From an uncultured Bacteroidales bacterium (GTDB taxonomy: Bacteria; Bacteroidota; Bacteroidia; Bacteroidales; Bacteroidaceae), in NCBI GenBank assembly GCA_902768605.1, contig CACXLY010000017.1, positions 1-31,566 of the forward strand: a stretch of 31,566 nt of DNA. Reading direction: 5' to 3'. The notes below the pieces were generated by a model. That model was not told where the DNA came from. It saw nothing but the letters and a program-made list of their open reading frames with translations, and did no database searches. Positions 16,215 to 23,605 of the stretch are shown here, piece by piece. The position numbers and the translations under genes are program-made. Within the stretch, counting starts at the first letter, position 1; the number at the start of each line of letters is the position of its first letter.

Positions 16215-16664
16215 TTACTTCCTGACTTTGATAGTCTTATCGCCCATGCGGACGATGTAAACGCCTGCGGGGAAATTGCCCAGGTTGATGTTGGCACCCT
16301 CCTTCACGTTGGCAATGCTGACGAGTGCGCCGTTGGCGCCGTAGATGCGCAGAAGGCCGTTGCCCTTGACAGCAAGCGTGCCGTCCTTGAAGGTGAGGTC
16401 CTTGGCCTGCTCAGGCAAATCCTTGATGGCCGTGGCGTTTTCCGTGAAGGTAATCTTGTCTAATAGAGAGATGGGGTACTTGTGTACGCCTTCCGTTGTC
16501 GTCACTACAACATAGTCGTCGGCAAAGGAGATCTTCTGAATGATAGGCAGAGAGATGCTCCGCTCCGTGTCGCTGTAAGTAATGGTGAGATACTGATACT
16601 CGTCGGCCATCACGTTTGCGCCGACCATAAGCAGCATAGCTGCCAAGAAGAGTTTAGCTTTCAT
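16215..16664 (-). CDS. Small secreted protein with T9SS-type C-terminal domain
   Basis: This 149-aa exported protein has a signal peptide (MKAKLFLAAMLLMVGANVMA). The middle carries two related motifs, ISLPIIQKISFADDYVVVTT and YPISLLDKITFTEN, a pattern frequent in Prevotella surface proteins. The C-terminal part, LRIYGANGALVSIANVKEGA followed by FPAGVYIVRMGDKTIKVRK, resembles the type IX secretion sorting domain (…NLPAGIYIV…K). If so, this would be a very short surface-anchored cargo or scaffold. The assignment rests on motif resemblance, and no T9SS genes are in the window. It lies third to fifth in the operon, between the DUF2490 and carbohydrate-binding genes. Confidence 0.65.
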   Translation of the reverse strand: MKAKLFLAAMLLMVGANVMADEYQYLTITYSDTERSISLPIIQKISFADDYVVVTTTEGVHKYPISLLDKITFTENATAIKDLPEQAKDLTFKDGTLAVKGNGLLRIYGANGALVSIANVKEGANINLGNFPAGVYIVRMGDKTIKVRK

Positions 16665-16704
16665 GTCTTATTAAATATTATAATGTAATCTGTCCTGTGT
16701 GATG

Positions 16705-17586
16705 TCAGAAGCTGTATTTGTAGCCAAGGTTGATGGCGTGGAGTCTGTCGTGGAGTCGCACCGTCTGGCGTACGACCTCGTCCTCCTCGATGTCGTACAT
16801 GTCGAAGGTAATCAAATAGGAGAGCGACACCTCGTTGCGCTTGCGGAACTTGTACGAGCAGCCCGCCGCCGTGCGTATCTTCTGGAGGAGCATGTGGTCA
16901 CCTTTGCTCACGCTATTGTGGAACTCGGCCGACACGTAGGGTGAGAAGGGGCAGCGCTTCTTGTCGTATTCAAGCTTGAGGCGCGAGCGCAGCACCTGGT
17001 CGGTGTATGTAGGATACTCCTTCAGCTCCGTGTTGTCGGACACGTAGGTCTCATACCAGGAGATTTCGTTCCAATCCTCATCGAAGTCCACCTGCTTGAT
17101 GTGATCTTCGCGATGCATCAGCTTGGTTGCGCTCCAGGCTCTGCGGTGCGTCAGCTGGTAACGCTCACGGAGCGACACCTTCAACCAGCTCCAGAGCTTG
17201 ACGCTGCCCGTGGCCTCAGCATTGAAACGGTGACGCGGGTACCATTCATCGATGAGGTTGTAGCCCGTCGTCCAGTCGTCAGAACCGGCTATCACCTCAT
17301 CCTTGACCTTGTACTTGTTCTTCTCGGAGTAGAGGAAACTGTAGCTGAGGCCGAACTTGAGGTATTTGTTGACCTTGTAGCTTGTGCCAAGGCCGACGGA
17401 GAAACGTGCCTTGTTCTGTGCCCGATATTCAAGGTCGAGCCCGACGTCCCAGTTTCTCGTGATGGCCTTTTCAATGCCGAGCTCCGACCAGACGCCTACC
17501 TCGTCGTTGCCCTCCTGCGCCGAAAGGGTGAGCCAGGCGCAGGGAGCAAGCAGCAAGACTGCAAGTATGTATCTTCGCAATGTCAT
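16705..17586 (-). CDS. DUF2490 family outer-membrane beta-barrel
   Basis: This 293-aa protein has a signal peptide (MTLRRYILAVLLLAPCAWLT … LSAQ) and alternating strands of a predicted 10-12-stranded barrel, ending in an aromatic residue (LGYKYSF) as outer-membrane proteins do. WSELGIEKAITRNWDVGLDL and YLKFGLSYSFLYSEKN are typical of DUF2490. Its function is unknown in the family. Its ATG overlaps the stop of the DUF4956 gene by four bases, so the two are translationally coupled. In this operon it could form the outer-membrane exit or anchor for a surface polymer or protein, which is inference. Confidence 0.78.
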   Translation of the reverse strand: MTLRRYILAVLLLAPCAWLTLSAQEGNDEVGVWSELGIEKAITRNWDVGLDLEYRAQNKARFSVGLGTSYKVNKYLKFGLSYSFLYSEKNKYKVKDEVIAGSDDWTTGYNLIDEWYPRHRFNAEATGSVKLWSWLKVSLRERYQLTHRRAWSATKLMHREDHIKQVDFDEDWNEISWYETYVSDNTELKEYPTYTDQVLRSRLKLEYDKKRCPFSPYVSAEFHNSVSKGDHMLLQKIRTAAGCSYKFRKRNEVSLSYLITFDMYDIEEDEVVRQTVRLHDRLHAINLGYKYSF

Positions 17587-18296
17587 GTGCGGGGCATTTT
17601 AATCATTCCTTCTATACTGTTTCCGCGGTCTAAACGGTTGTCATAAAAGATGCGAATCATGCACGAGTCTTTAAGGAAGTCGATGGTTCCCACCTCAATG
17701 CGCTGTATCTTTAAGCCAGTGCGTGCCTCGAGGTCTGCTTTCAGCTCCTTGCGCTTGTCGGGAGCAACGAGGGCGACATTGTCATAGAGAATGTATTTGC
17801 TGCAGCTGGAGCTGACCAGCTTACCGCTCTCGAAAATCCATGCCATACCGACGAAGACAAGATTCACGAAGACGATGGTCACCAGGCCAAAGCCATCCCA
17901 ATAGTCTGCTTTAGGATGATACTCCGCACGGCTTAGTGCGTTCACGACGCTCACTGTTATGAGCATGAACAGGTACGTCATCTCGCGAATGGGCACGGCT
18001 TCAGTGCGGAAACGCATGATGCCGAATATGGCGAAGAGTCCCATCGCGGCACCAAGGTTCATGCCATCGCCTTCCATCAGGCTGACGAGCAGAAAGATGC
18101 TCAGAGACATCAGGATGAAGATGAACATGTAATCGCGACGGCGGCTGCGAGGATAGTAATAGCGACGCGCTATGATTGTCACCACAACGAGGTTGATGAC
18201 GAATCGCATTACCAGAGAGATGAAGTGCTGGGGGTCGAGCAATGTCAAGCCGATCATGTTGCCCAGCTGATAGTTAATGTTATTCAAGAATTCCAT
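17583..18296 (-). CDS. DUF4956 family inner-membrane protein
   Basis: This 237-aa protein has four or five transmembrane helices (about residues 25-43, 55-73, 80-96, 105-122, 135-155) and a soluble C-terminal domain of about 80 residues. The conserved block GLFAIFGIMRFRTEAVPIRE between helices 3 and 4 identifies DUF4956. In many bacteria this family sits beside a VTC-domain polyphosphate polymerase, as here (43-base spacing upstream). A role in membrane anchoring, export or regulation of the polymerase product is suggested by that association, not by biochemical evidence known to me. Confidence 0.85.
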   Translation of the reverse strand: MEFLNNINYQLGNMIGLTLLDPQHFISLVMRFVINLVVVTIIARRYYYPRSRRRDYMFIFILMSLSIFLLVSLMEGDGMNLGAAMGLFAIFGIMRFRTEAVPIREMTYLFMLITVSVVNALSRAEYHPKADYWDGFGLVTIVFVNLVFVGMAWIFESGKLVSSSCSKYILYDNVALVAPDKRKELKADLEARTGLKIQRIEVGTIDFLKDSCMIRIFYDNRLDRGNSIEGMIKMPRT

Positions 18297-18339
18297 ATAA
18301 ATGATGTTTGATAAGTTCTTTTTTGTTTGTTCCAGTTTC

Positions 18340-19119
18340 TCAATCGGCTTGCAGCTTATGCCCTGCCAGTTTGCTCAGCTTGACCAGGCGCGCCTTAAAC
18401 AAGTTCTGCTTCAGTCCCTTGTTTGTCATGACCGACCCGATGCAGTACTTGCTGAAGCCGCTTGGCTTGATGCGGAGCGTCCGAAGGATATCGAGGATGG
18501 GACTATACACGTTGCCGTCGCGCTTCAATTCAATGATGACGAGCGGTCCCACGTGTGCATCCTTCCCCGTCTCGTAGTTGTGGAAGCGGACGTCATAGTC
18601 GATGGTCAGTCGTTCCGTCTTGCCGTAATTGACGAGCGTGATGCGGCGGAACTGGTTGCGAACCGTGGGATGAATGTCAGCCAGGCCAAGGTGGACCTTT
18701 TCCTGCAGGAACTCTTCGTTGCCGTTTTCGCCCGTAATCTCCTGGCTGGGCACGGCGACGCGCTTCTTCTTCGTGCGGCCGTGGTTGTTCTTTGTCTTGA
18801 CCTCGAGGAATGTATCGTTACTGTCCATATAGGTTCTTACGCGGACCTTCTGCCTCGGCGTACGTCCGTTGTGGTGCTGCAAGTAGAAGCGATAGCCGTC
18901 GGTATCCCAATAGGTGGTCATGTAGTTAGCAATCTTGGCATCGCAATGAAACTGAGCGTAGTACTTTCCTTGCGCAAGCTCCAGGAGGCGTGCAAGGTTT
19001 TCCTTGTTCGTCACAAACTTGGTGTCTGTGCGATTCATGAGACGAATCTCCTTCATCTGGTCCAGGGTGATTGGCTTCAGATTGGCAAGTAATTCGTCTA
19101 TTCGGGCATCAATTTCCAT
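18340..19119 (-). CDS. VTC-domain polyphosphate polymerase
   Basis: This roughly 259-aa protein of the VTC (vacuolar transporter chaperone) domain family has a tunnel fold related to CYTH/triphosphate-tunnel enzymes. Positive tunnel residues are seen in LMNRTDTKFVT, KVRVRTY, KNNHGRTKKKR and VIIELKRDG, and acidic metal ligands in FLEVKTK and IDYDVRF. Eukaryotic VTC4 makes polyphosphate from ATP, and the bacterial members are annotated by homology. The open frame begins at a TTG at 19143, but that lies inside the -7 box, so the start is taken as the ATG at 19119 (MEIDARIDEL), with ATG 19131 possible. It is the first gene of the operon that ends with the carbohydrate-binding protein. Confidence 0.85.
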   Translation of the reverse strand: MEIDARIDELLANLKPITLDQMKEIRLMNRTDTKFVTNKENLARLLELAQGKYYAQFHCDAKIANYMTTYWDTDGYRFYLQHHNGRTPRQKVRVRTYMDSNDTFLEVKTKNNHGRTKKKRVAVPSQEITGENGNEEFLQEKVHLGLADIHPTVRNQFRRITLVNYGKTERLTIDYDVRFHNYETGKDAHVGPLVIIELKRDGNVYSPILDILRTLRIKPSGFSKYCIGSVMTNKGLKQNLFKARLVKLSKLAGHKLQAD

Positions 19120-19140
19120 ACTTTTCTGCATTCTTGGGGA

Positions 19141-19148
19141 CAAATATA
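19141..19148 (-). promoter_or_regulatory. -7 box for the VTC operon
   Basis: The minus strand reads TATATTTG, a perfect TAnnTTTG. It sits 21 bases before the ATG at 19119 and overlaps the nominal TTG start, which argues against that start. It is divergent from the frr promoter. Confidence 0.6.
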
Positions 19149-19178
19149 GTCATTTTTGTGTAATTATCAGCGCATGTC

Positions 19179-19210
19179 TTTGTTTTTTTAACAAAAAACA
19201 TCTACTTTTG
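19179..19210 (+). promoter_or_regulatory. Bacteroidota promoter for frr-rsgA
   Basis: TTTG (19179-19182) and TACTTTTG (19203-19210) are separated by 20 bp, with the frr ATG 50 bases downstream. Confidence 0.72.
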
Positions 19211-19260
19211 CTAAACAAATGAGCATAAATGCACATTAAAAGGACTAAATATTAATATGT

Positions 19261-19821
19261 ATGATTGACGTAAAGGAAACCCTTGGCAAAGCCGAGGAGA
19301 AAATGCAAGAGGCAGTGATGTACCTCGAAGAAGCCTTGGCACATATTCGTGCCGGCAAGGCAAACGTGAAGATTCTGGACGGCATCCGTGTAGATAGCTA
19401 CGGCAGCATGGTGCCTTTGAACCAGGTGGCCGCCGTCAACACGCCCGACGCCCGTACCATCGCCATCAAGCCTTGGGACAAAAGCATGTTCCGTCCCATC
19501 GAGAAGGCCATCATGGACAGTAACGTGGGCATTACGCCCGAGAACAATGGCGAGATCATCCGCCTGGGCATTCCCCCATTGACGGAAGAGCGTCGTAAGC
19601 AGCTTGCCAAGCAGTGCGGCAAGGAGGGCGAACAGGCCAAAGTGAGCATCCGCAACACACGCCGCGAGATTATCGAGAAGTTGAAGAAGGGCGTCAAGGA
19701 CGGGCTCTCCGAGGACATCGAGAAAGACGCAGAGGGCGACATGCAGAAGATGCACGACAAGTTCATCAAGAAAGTTGACGAGCTGCTTGCTGCCAAGGAG
19801 AAGGAAATCATGACCGTCTGA
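19261..19821 (+). CDS. frr: Ribosome recycling factor
   Basis: This 186-aa protein is RRF, which with EF-G splits post-termination ribosomes. It has the expected length and features: a coiled-coil N-terminal helix ([20 protein letters not shown]), the [13 protein letters not shown] segment, [20 protein letters not shown] in the small domain, [12 protein letters not shown], and the C-terminal helix ending [17 protein letters not shown]. The stop overlaps the rsgA start by one base (TGATG), so both ribosome-related genes are co-expressed. Confidence 0.98.
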   Translation: MIDVKETLGKAEEKMQEAVMYLEEALAHIRAGKANVKILDGIRVDSYGSMVPLNQVAAVNTPDARTIAIKPWDKSMFRPIEKAIMDSNVGITPENNGEIIRLGIPPLTEERRKQLAKQCGKEGEQAKVSIRNTRREIIEKLKKGVKDGLSEDIEKDAEGDMQKMHDKFIKKVDELLAAKEKEIMTV

Positions 19822-20747
19822 TGCGCGGCCTGATAATAAGGAACACAGGCAGCTGGTACACTGTCAGGACGGACGACGGCGGGCTGTTCGACTGCAAGGT
19901 AAAGGGCACCTTTCGCCTCAAGGGCATCAGGAGCACGAATCCTGTTGCGGTGGGCGACGTGGTGACCATCACGCCCGGAGCCGACGGGCAGACGGCGCTG
20001 ATAGACGGCATTGAGGACCGCCGCAACTACATTATCCGCCGCGCCTCGAACCTGTCGAAGCAGAGCCACATCATCGCGGCGAACGTGGACATGGCGGCTC
20101 TCATCGTCACCATTGCGCACCCGGAAACGAGCACGACATTCATCGACCGCTTCCTCGCGAGCGCTGAGGCCTACCGTGTCCCCGTGTTGATTGTCTTCAA
20201 CAAAACCGACCTCTACGACGACGCCGAGCGAGGGCAGATGCAGCGGCTCGTGTCGCTTTATCAGGACATCGGCTACAGATGCGTGACCTGTTCTGCAGAG
20301 ACGGGCGACGGCATCGACGAGCTGCGGACCGAGCTGCAGGGGCGGACGACCTTGCTGAGCGGCAACAGCGGCGTTGGCAAGAGCACGCTGCTCAACCTCC
20401 TTGTCCCCGATGCAGACGCCAAGACTGCGGAGATCAGCGCGGCTCACGACTCGGGCATGCACACCACAACCTTCTCGCAGATGTTCTTCCTGCCTCAGGG
20501 CGGCGCCCTCATCGACACGCCGGGCATCAAGGGTTTCGGCACGTTCGACATGGAGCGCGAAGAGGTGTCGCACTACTTCCGCGAGATATTCCAGGCGTCT
20601 GCTGAGTGCCGCTTCGGCAACTGCACTCACACCCACGAGCCCGGCTGCGCGGTGCTGCAGGCGGTGGCTGAAGGGAGCATTGCCGAGAGCCGTTTCAACA
20701 GCTATCTCTCTATGCTCGAGGACAAAGACGAGGACAAGTACAGGTAG
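19821..20747 (+). CDS. rsgA: Ribosome small subunit biogenesis GTPase RsgA
   Basis: This 308-aa circularly permuted GTPase assists late 30S maturation. It begins with an OB-fold (about residues 1-70). The G motifs occur in permuted order: G4 NKTD at 127, G1 GNSGVGKS at 181-188 and G3 DTPG at 232. A C-terminal zinc site follows, with Cys263, Cys268, a histidine in THTH and Cys276. The length is typical. It is translationally coupled to frr. A hairpin follows 3 bases after its stop. Confidence 0.97.
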   Translation: MRGLIIRNTGSWYTVRTDDGGLFDCKVKGTFRLKGIRSTNPVAVGDVVTITPGADGQTALIDGIEDRRNYIIRRASNLSKQSHIIAANVDMAALIVTIAHPETSTTFIDRFLASAEAYRVPVLIVFNKTDLYDDAERGQMQRLVSLYQDIGYRCVTCSAETGDGIDELRTELQGRTTLLSGNSGVGKSTLLNLLVPDADAKTAEISAAHDSGMHTTTFSQMFFLPQGGALIDTPGIKGFGTFDMEREEVSHYFREIFQASAECRFGNCTHTHEPGCAVLQAVAEGSIAESRFNSYLSMLEDKDEDKYR

Positions 20748-20750
20748 ATG

Positions 20751-20777
20751 CCTCTCCTTGCCCCTTCGGAGGAGAGG
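20751..20777. terminator. Hairpin after rsgA
   Basis: CCTCTCCT (20751-20758) and AGGAGAGG (20770-20777) form an 8-bp stem around a GC-rich loop. It may terminate the frr-rsgA transcript, but it also resembles the palindromic repeat family (CTCCCC…GGAGAGG), so this may be a repeat copy used as a terminator. No T-tract follows. Confidence 0.5.
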
Positions 20778-20798
20778 TAAAACGTAGGTAAAACTGAA

Positions 20799-21671
20799 AT
20801 GAAGCAACAGGAAATGGATAACAAGCTTCCGTCCTCCCCTCTGTGTGAGGGGACGGGCGGTTCCCTTAATATAATAAAGGTAGGAGGCGGGGTAGTGGAA
20901 GATGCCACGTCGCTGGCCCGCCTGCTCGACCAGTTTGCTGCGATGCCGGGACGCAAGGTCCTGGTGCATGGCGGCGGCAGGCTGGCCACGTCCATGGCGA
21001 AGAGCCTGGGCATCGAGAGCCAGATGGTGGGCGGCCGCCGCATCACGGATGGGCGGATGCTCGAGGTCGTGACGATGGTCTATGGCGGTCTGGTCAACAA
21101 GCGCATCGTGGCAGGCCTGCAGGCCAAGGGCGTGAAGGCCATCGGCCTGACCGGTGCCGACGGCGACGTCATCCGCAGCCACAAGCGTCCCCTCAAGCTC
21201 GTCAAGATGGACGACGGCACAGAGCAGATGGTCGATTTCGGCTATGTGGGCGACGTCGATAGGGTCGATGCCCGGCTGCTTTCCTCGCTCATCGAGGGCG
21301 GCAACGTGCCGGTCGTGGCTCCCCTTACCCACGACGGCGAGGGCCACATCCTTAACACCAACGCCGACACCATCGCGTCTTCGGTGGCGCAGGCGCTGGC
21401 CGAGTATTACGACACCACGCTGACCTTCTGCTTCGAGAAGCCGGGCGTGCTCCGCGATGCCGACGACGACGGCAGCGTCATACCTCTCATCGACGAAGCC
21501 GAGGCGAGCCGTCTCATAGCCCAAGGCGTCATAGCGGGCGGGATGATACCTAAGATAGAGAATGCCTTTGATGCCATCCACCGGGGCGTGAGGCAGGTCG
21601 TCATCACGCATTCCGACAACATCGACGGGTCGAAGGGAACGACTATAAAAGGCGAAAAGTTGAAAAGGTAA
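20799..21671 (+). CDS. argB: Acetylglutamate kinase
   Basis: This roughly 290-aa amino-acid kinase phosphorylates N-acetyl-L-glutamate, the second step of arginine synthesis (in Bacteroidetes, succinylated or acetylated intermediates are possible). The catalytic core begins at IIKVGGGVVED (residue 25 on). VLVHGGGR, GLTGADGD, LNTNADTIAS and GGMIPKIENA are family motifs. The first 24 residues are unusual: a palindromic repeat (20829-20856) encodes LPSSPLCEGTGG just before the first strand. The last residues GEKLKR are encoded by a purine-rich tandem repeat. No other arginine genes are nearby. Confidence 0.92.
   Translation: MKQQEMDNKLPSSPLCEGTGGSLNIIKVGGGVVEDATSLARLLDQFAAMPGRKVLVHGGGRLATSMAKSLGIESQMVGGRRITDGRMLEVVTMVYGGLVNKRIVAGLQAKGVKAIGLTGADGDVIRSHKRPLKLVKMDDGTEQMVDFGYVGDVDRVDARLLSSLIEGGNVPVVAPLTHDGEGHILNTNADTIASSVAQALAEYYDTTLTFCFEKPGVLRDADDDGSVIPLIDEAEASRLIAQGVIAGGMIPKIENAFDAIHRGVRQVVITHSDNIDGSKGTTIKGEKLKR
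20829..20856. repeat. Palindromic element in the argB 5' end
   Basis: CCGTCCTCCCCTC (20829-20841) pairs with GAGGGGACGG (20847-20856), with one bulged T. It is in frame within the start of argB and belongs to the same sequence style as copies A-C. Confidence 0.7.
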
Positions 21672-21708
21672 AAGTGAAAAGTTGAAAAGGTAAAAAGGTG
21701 AAAAAGGG
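21654..21708. repeat. Purine-rich tandem repeat, about 22-bp period
   Basis: GAAAAGTTGAAAAGGTAAAA followed by GT repeats at 21654 and 21676, then decays (GGTGAAAAAGGGGG). The first unit contains the argB stop codon, so the protein's last six residues derive from it. Shorter 7-8-base subperiods are visible. Confidence 0.75.
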
Positions 21709-21823
21709 GGAGAGAACTTGAATCATCTTATGTCGTAACCCCTTTTTAAATTTATAATTTTTCAATTTTTTGCCTTTTCTTGTGTAACTTTTTCCGTTCT
21801 GAATCGTCTTCATAAATAGAGAG

Positions 21824-22324
21824 ATGGAAAACGTCAGCTTCCGAACCACCGTTCTGCCGTTGAGCGACAGGCTCTTCCGTATCGCTCTCCGCATCACGAT
21901 GAACAGGGCAGAGGCCGAAGATGTGGTGCAGGACACGCTCCTCAGAGTGTGGGAGTGCCGCAGCGAATGGGAGCAGATAGGCAGCCTGGAGGCGTTCGCC
22001 ATCGCAACCTGTCGGAACCGGGCACTCGACGTCGCGAAGCGCGCAGGGCGAAACAATGCGTCGCTCGACAAGATTGACAGCGCTCAGCCTTCCATCTTCA
22101 ATCTTCAGTCTTCAATAGAGGCTCGCGAACAGCTCTCTATCGTCAGACGGCTCATGGACGATCTGCCAGAAGTGCAACGCACCATCATGCTGCTGCGCGA
22201 CATCGAGGGCAAGACCTATCAGGAGATAGCACAGCTGCTCGACATCAGCGAGACACAGGTGAAGGTCTATCTGCACCGGGCCCGTACAAAAATTAAGGAA
22301 AGAATATGGATTATAAATACATAG
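21824..22324 (+). CDS. ECF-type RNA polymerase sigma factor
   Basis: This 166-aa sigma-70 family factor has region 2 (LFRIALRITMNRAEAEDVVQ, then DTLLRVWE, about residues 14-46) and region 4 (LPEVQRTIMLLRDIEGKTYQ, EIAQLLDISETQVKVYLHRA, about 112-155, a helix-turn-helix). The linker at about residues 89-98 (PSIFNLQSSI) is encoded by four heptamer repeats. The next gene overlaps by 19 bases and looks like its membrane anti-sigma partner. No SusC/TonB transducer adjoins it, so its regulon is not indicated. Confidence 0.9.
   Translation: MENVSFRTTVLPLSDRLFRIALRITMNRAEAEDVVQDTLLRVWECRSEWEQIGSLEAFAIATCRNRALDVAKRAGRNNASLDKIDSAQPSIFNLQSSIEAREQLSIVRRLMDDLPEVQRTIMLLRDIEGKTYQEIAQLLDISETQVKVYLHRARTKIKERIWIINT
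22089..22116. repeat. 7-bp tandem repeat inside the sigma factor gene
   Basis: Units CTTCCAT, CTTCAAT, CTTCAGT and CTTCAAT (28 bp) fall in the linker between sigma regions 2 and 4. The same heptamer occurs between genes at 13436-13463 and 30600-30634. Confidence 0.85.
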
Positions 22325-22794
22325 AACAACTGCTGGAACGCTACTGGGAATGCCAGACAACGCTGGAGGAGGAGGCCATCCTGCGCAACTTCTTCCGCCA
22401 GGAAGACGTGCCGGCCAGCCTGCTTCCCTATCGCCAGTTCTTCATCGAGCAGGACGAGGTGGCAGCGGAACACGTGAGCGAGGACTTCCAGGAGAGGATG
22501 CTACGACTGGTGGGCGAAGATGCCCCGACCCGCGTCTGCAAGGCCCACCGCCTGACCTTCATGCGCCGCTGCAGGCCCTTCTACAGGGCAGCCGGCCTCG
22601 TGGCGATACTCCTCACCATCGGCAACGCGGCCCATCAGAGCTTCTCCGACGAGGACGTGGCCGACCCGACGCCTCAGATGGCAGAAGGCATTGCGGCCGA
22701 CAGCCTGCAGCAAATCACAATCGACAAGCCCGAGCAGCAGTCGGCCGAACTAAAGGCGCTGCCTACCGACACCGTCAGCAAACATACGAGATAA
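22306..22794 (+). CDS. Putative anti-sigma or sigma-associated membrane protein
   Basis: This 162-aa protein has an N-terminal soluble part (MDYKYIEQLLERYWECQTTL, then EEEAILRNFFRQEDVP), one hydrophobic segment (about residues 92-108, YRAAGLVAILLTIGNAA) and a polar C-terminal tail. The LLERYW(x)CxTTLEEE pattern is common in Bacteroidetes proteins encoded directly after ECF sigma factors. Overlap with the sigma gene supports a partner role, with the N-terminal part cytoplasmic and binding sigma. It lacks a zinc HxxxCxxC motif, so it would not be a ZAS-type anti-sigma. A strong terminator follows at 22867. Confidence 0.65.
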   Translation: MDYKYIEQLLERYWECQTTLEEEAILRNFFRQEDVPASLLPYRQFFIEQDEVAAEHVSEDFQERMLRLVGEDAPTRVCKAHRLTFMRRCRPFYRAAGLVAILLTIGNAAHQSFSDEDVADPTPQMAEGIAADSLQQITIDKPEQQSAELKALPTDTVSKHTR

Positions 22795-22866
22795 TCATTT
22801 CTGCTTTTAAATTATACATGCTTATTTAAACAATCAATTCTCTCAAAACAATCAATCAAACGACAG

Positions 22867-22897
22867 AAAGGGGCAACCGTGAGGCTGCCCCTTTTTT
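22867..22897 (+). terminator. Rho-independent terminator
   Basis: AAAGGGGCA (22867-22875) pairs with TGCCCCTTT (22886-22894), with an inner CC-GTGA-GG cap and a run of T residues (22892-22897). This is a textbook intrinsic terminator for the sigma/anti-sigma operon. Confidence 0.9.
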
Positions 22898-22909
22898 AAT
22901 GTAAGCTAT

Positions 22910-23273
22910 TGTTGTCCGGTAAGATAGCACCAAAGGTGCGACAGACCACAGACGGGGGTGAAGCCCCCGGGCCTGTGTCATTTACCATATCAAAAGCCCT
23001 GGAAGAGCGACAGAATATGTAACTTGTTATAATTACAAATATTGGTGTCCGGGAAAAAGTACCGAACCAAAGGTCGACGATAGTCAAGGTGCGACAGACC
23101 ACAGACGGGGGTGTGAACCCCCGGGACAGGATAGCCTAACAATAGTTAACCCTGAAAGGGCGGCAGAATATATAACTTGTTATAATTACAATTTGCTAAT
23201 GGTTCTGTCGTCCCTTCAGGACTTTCTCTGTCGTCGCAACATTACCGGGGGTTCACACCCCCGTCTGTGGTCT
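22910..23273. repeat. REP-like direct and inverted repeat complex
   Basis: Two direct copies of a roughly 130-150-bp unit (about 22910-23040 and 23042-23193) share TGTCCGG, GGTGCGACAGACCACAGACG and CAGAATAT…AACTTGTTATAATTACAA. The second copy is mirrored by an inverted copy: arms 23096-23124 and 23245-23273 are perfectly complementary over 29 bp, and CCTGAAAGGG (from 23150) faces CCCTTCAGG (ending 23220). No ORF of substance is present. The appearance is that of a dispersed bacterial interspersed element, possibly forming structured RNA. Confidence 0.8.
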
Positions 23274-23600
23274 TTCGTCTCTTCGAGACTTAAGTAAGCC
23301 ATTCCTTGCTGTGGGATTTCGACTTCCTTGCAGTGGTCTTTCGTCTCTTCGAGACTTTAGTTAGCCGTTCCTTGCTGTGGGATTTCGACTTCCTTGCAGT
23401 GGTCTTTCGTCTCTTCGAGACTTTAGTAAGCCATTCCTTGCTGTGGGATTTCGACTTCCTTGCAGTGGTCTTTCGTCTCTTCGAGACTTTAGTTAGCCGT
23501 TCCTTGCAGTGGGAACTCGACTTCCTTGCAGTGGGAACTCGACTTCCTTGCAGTGGGAACTCGACTTCCTTGCTGTAGCGTTGGCCGTTCCTTTGTGAGG
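23271..23600. repeat. 66-bp higher-order array of 22-bp units, then a 22-bp array
   Basis: Three 66-bp units start at 23271, 23337 and 23403, with a fourth from 23469 that merges into 22-bp units at 23500, 23522, 23544 and 23566. Each 66-bp unit splits into three 22-mers: TCTTTCGTCTCTTCGAGAC…, AGTTAGCCGTTCCTTGCTG… and GATTTCGACTTCCTTGCAG…. Because 66 is a multiple of 3, open frames with a 22-aa repeat exist on both strands, but nothing supports translation. The array ends 6 bases before the MFS stop codon. Confidence 0.9.
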
Positions 23601-23605
23601 GCTGC

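Noticed and set aside
19119..19143. TTG start for the VTC-domain gene
   Set aside because: The TTG lies within the -7 promoter box, so the mRNA would not include it.
19398..21611. 737-codon minus-strand ORF opposite frr, rsgA and argB
   Set aside because: It is antisense to three well-supported genes; long antisense frames are common in this GC-rich coding DNA, and the translation shows no family features.
23271..23600. CRISPR-like array
   Set aside because: The units are contiguous with no unique spacers and no cas genes nearby.
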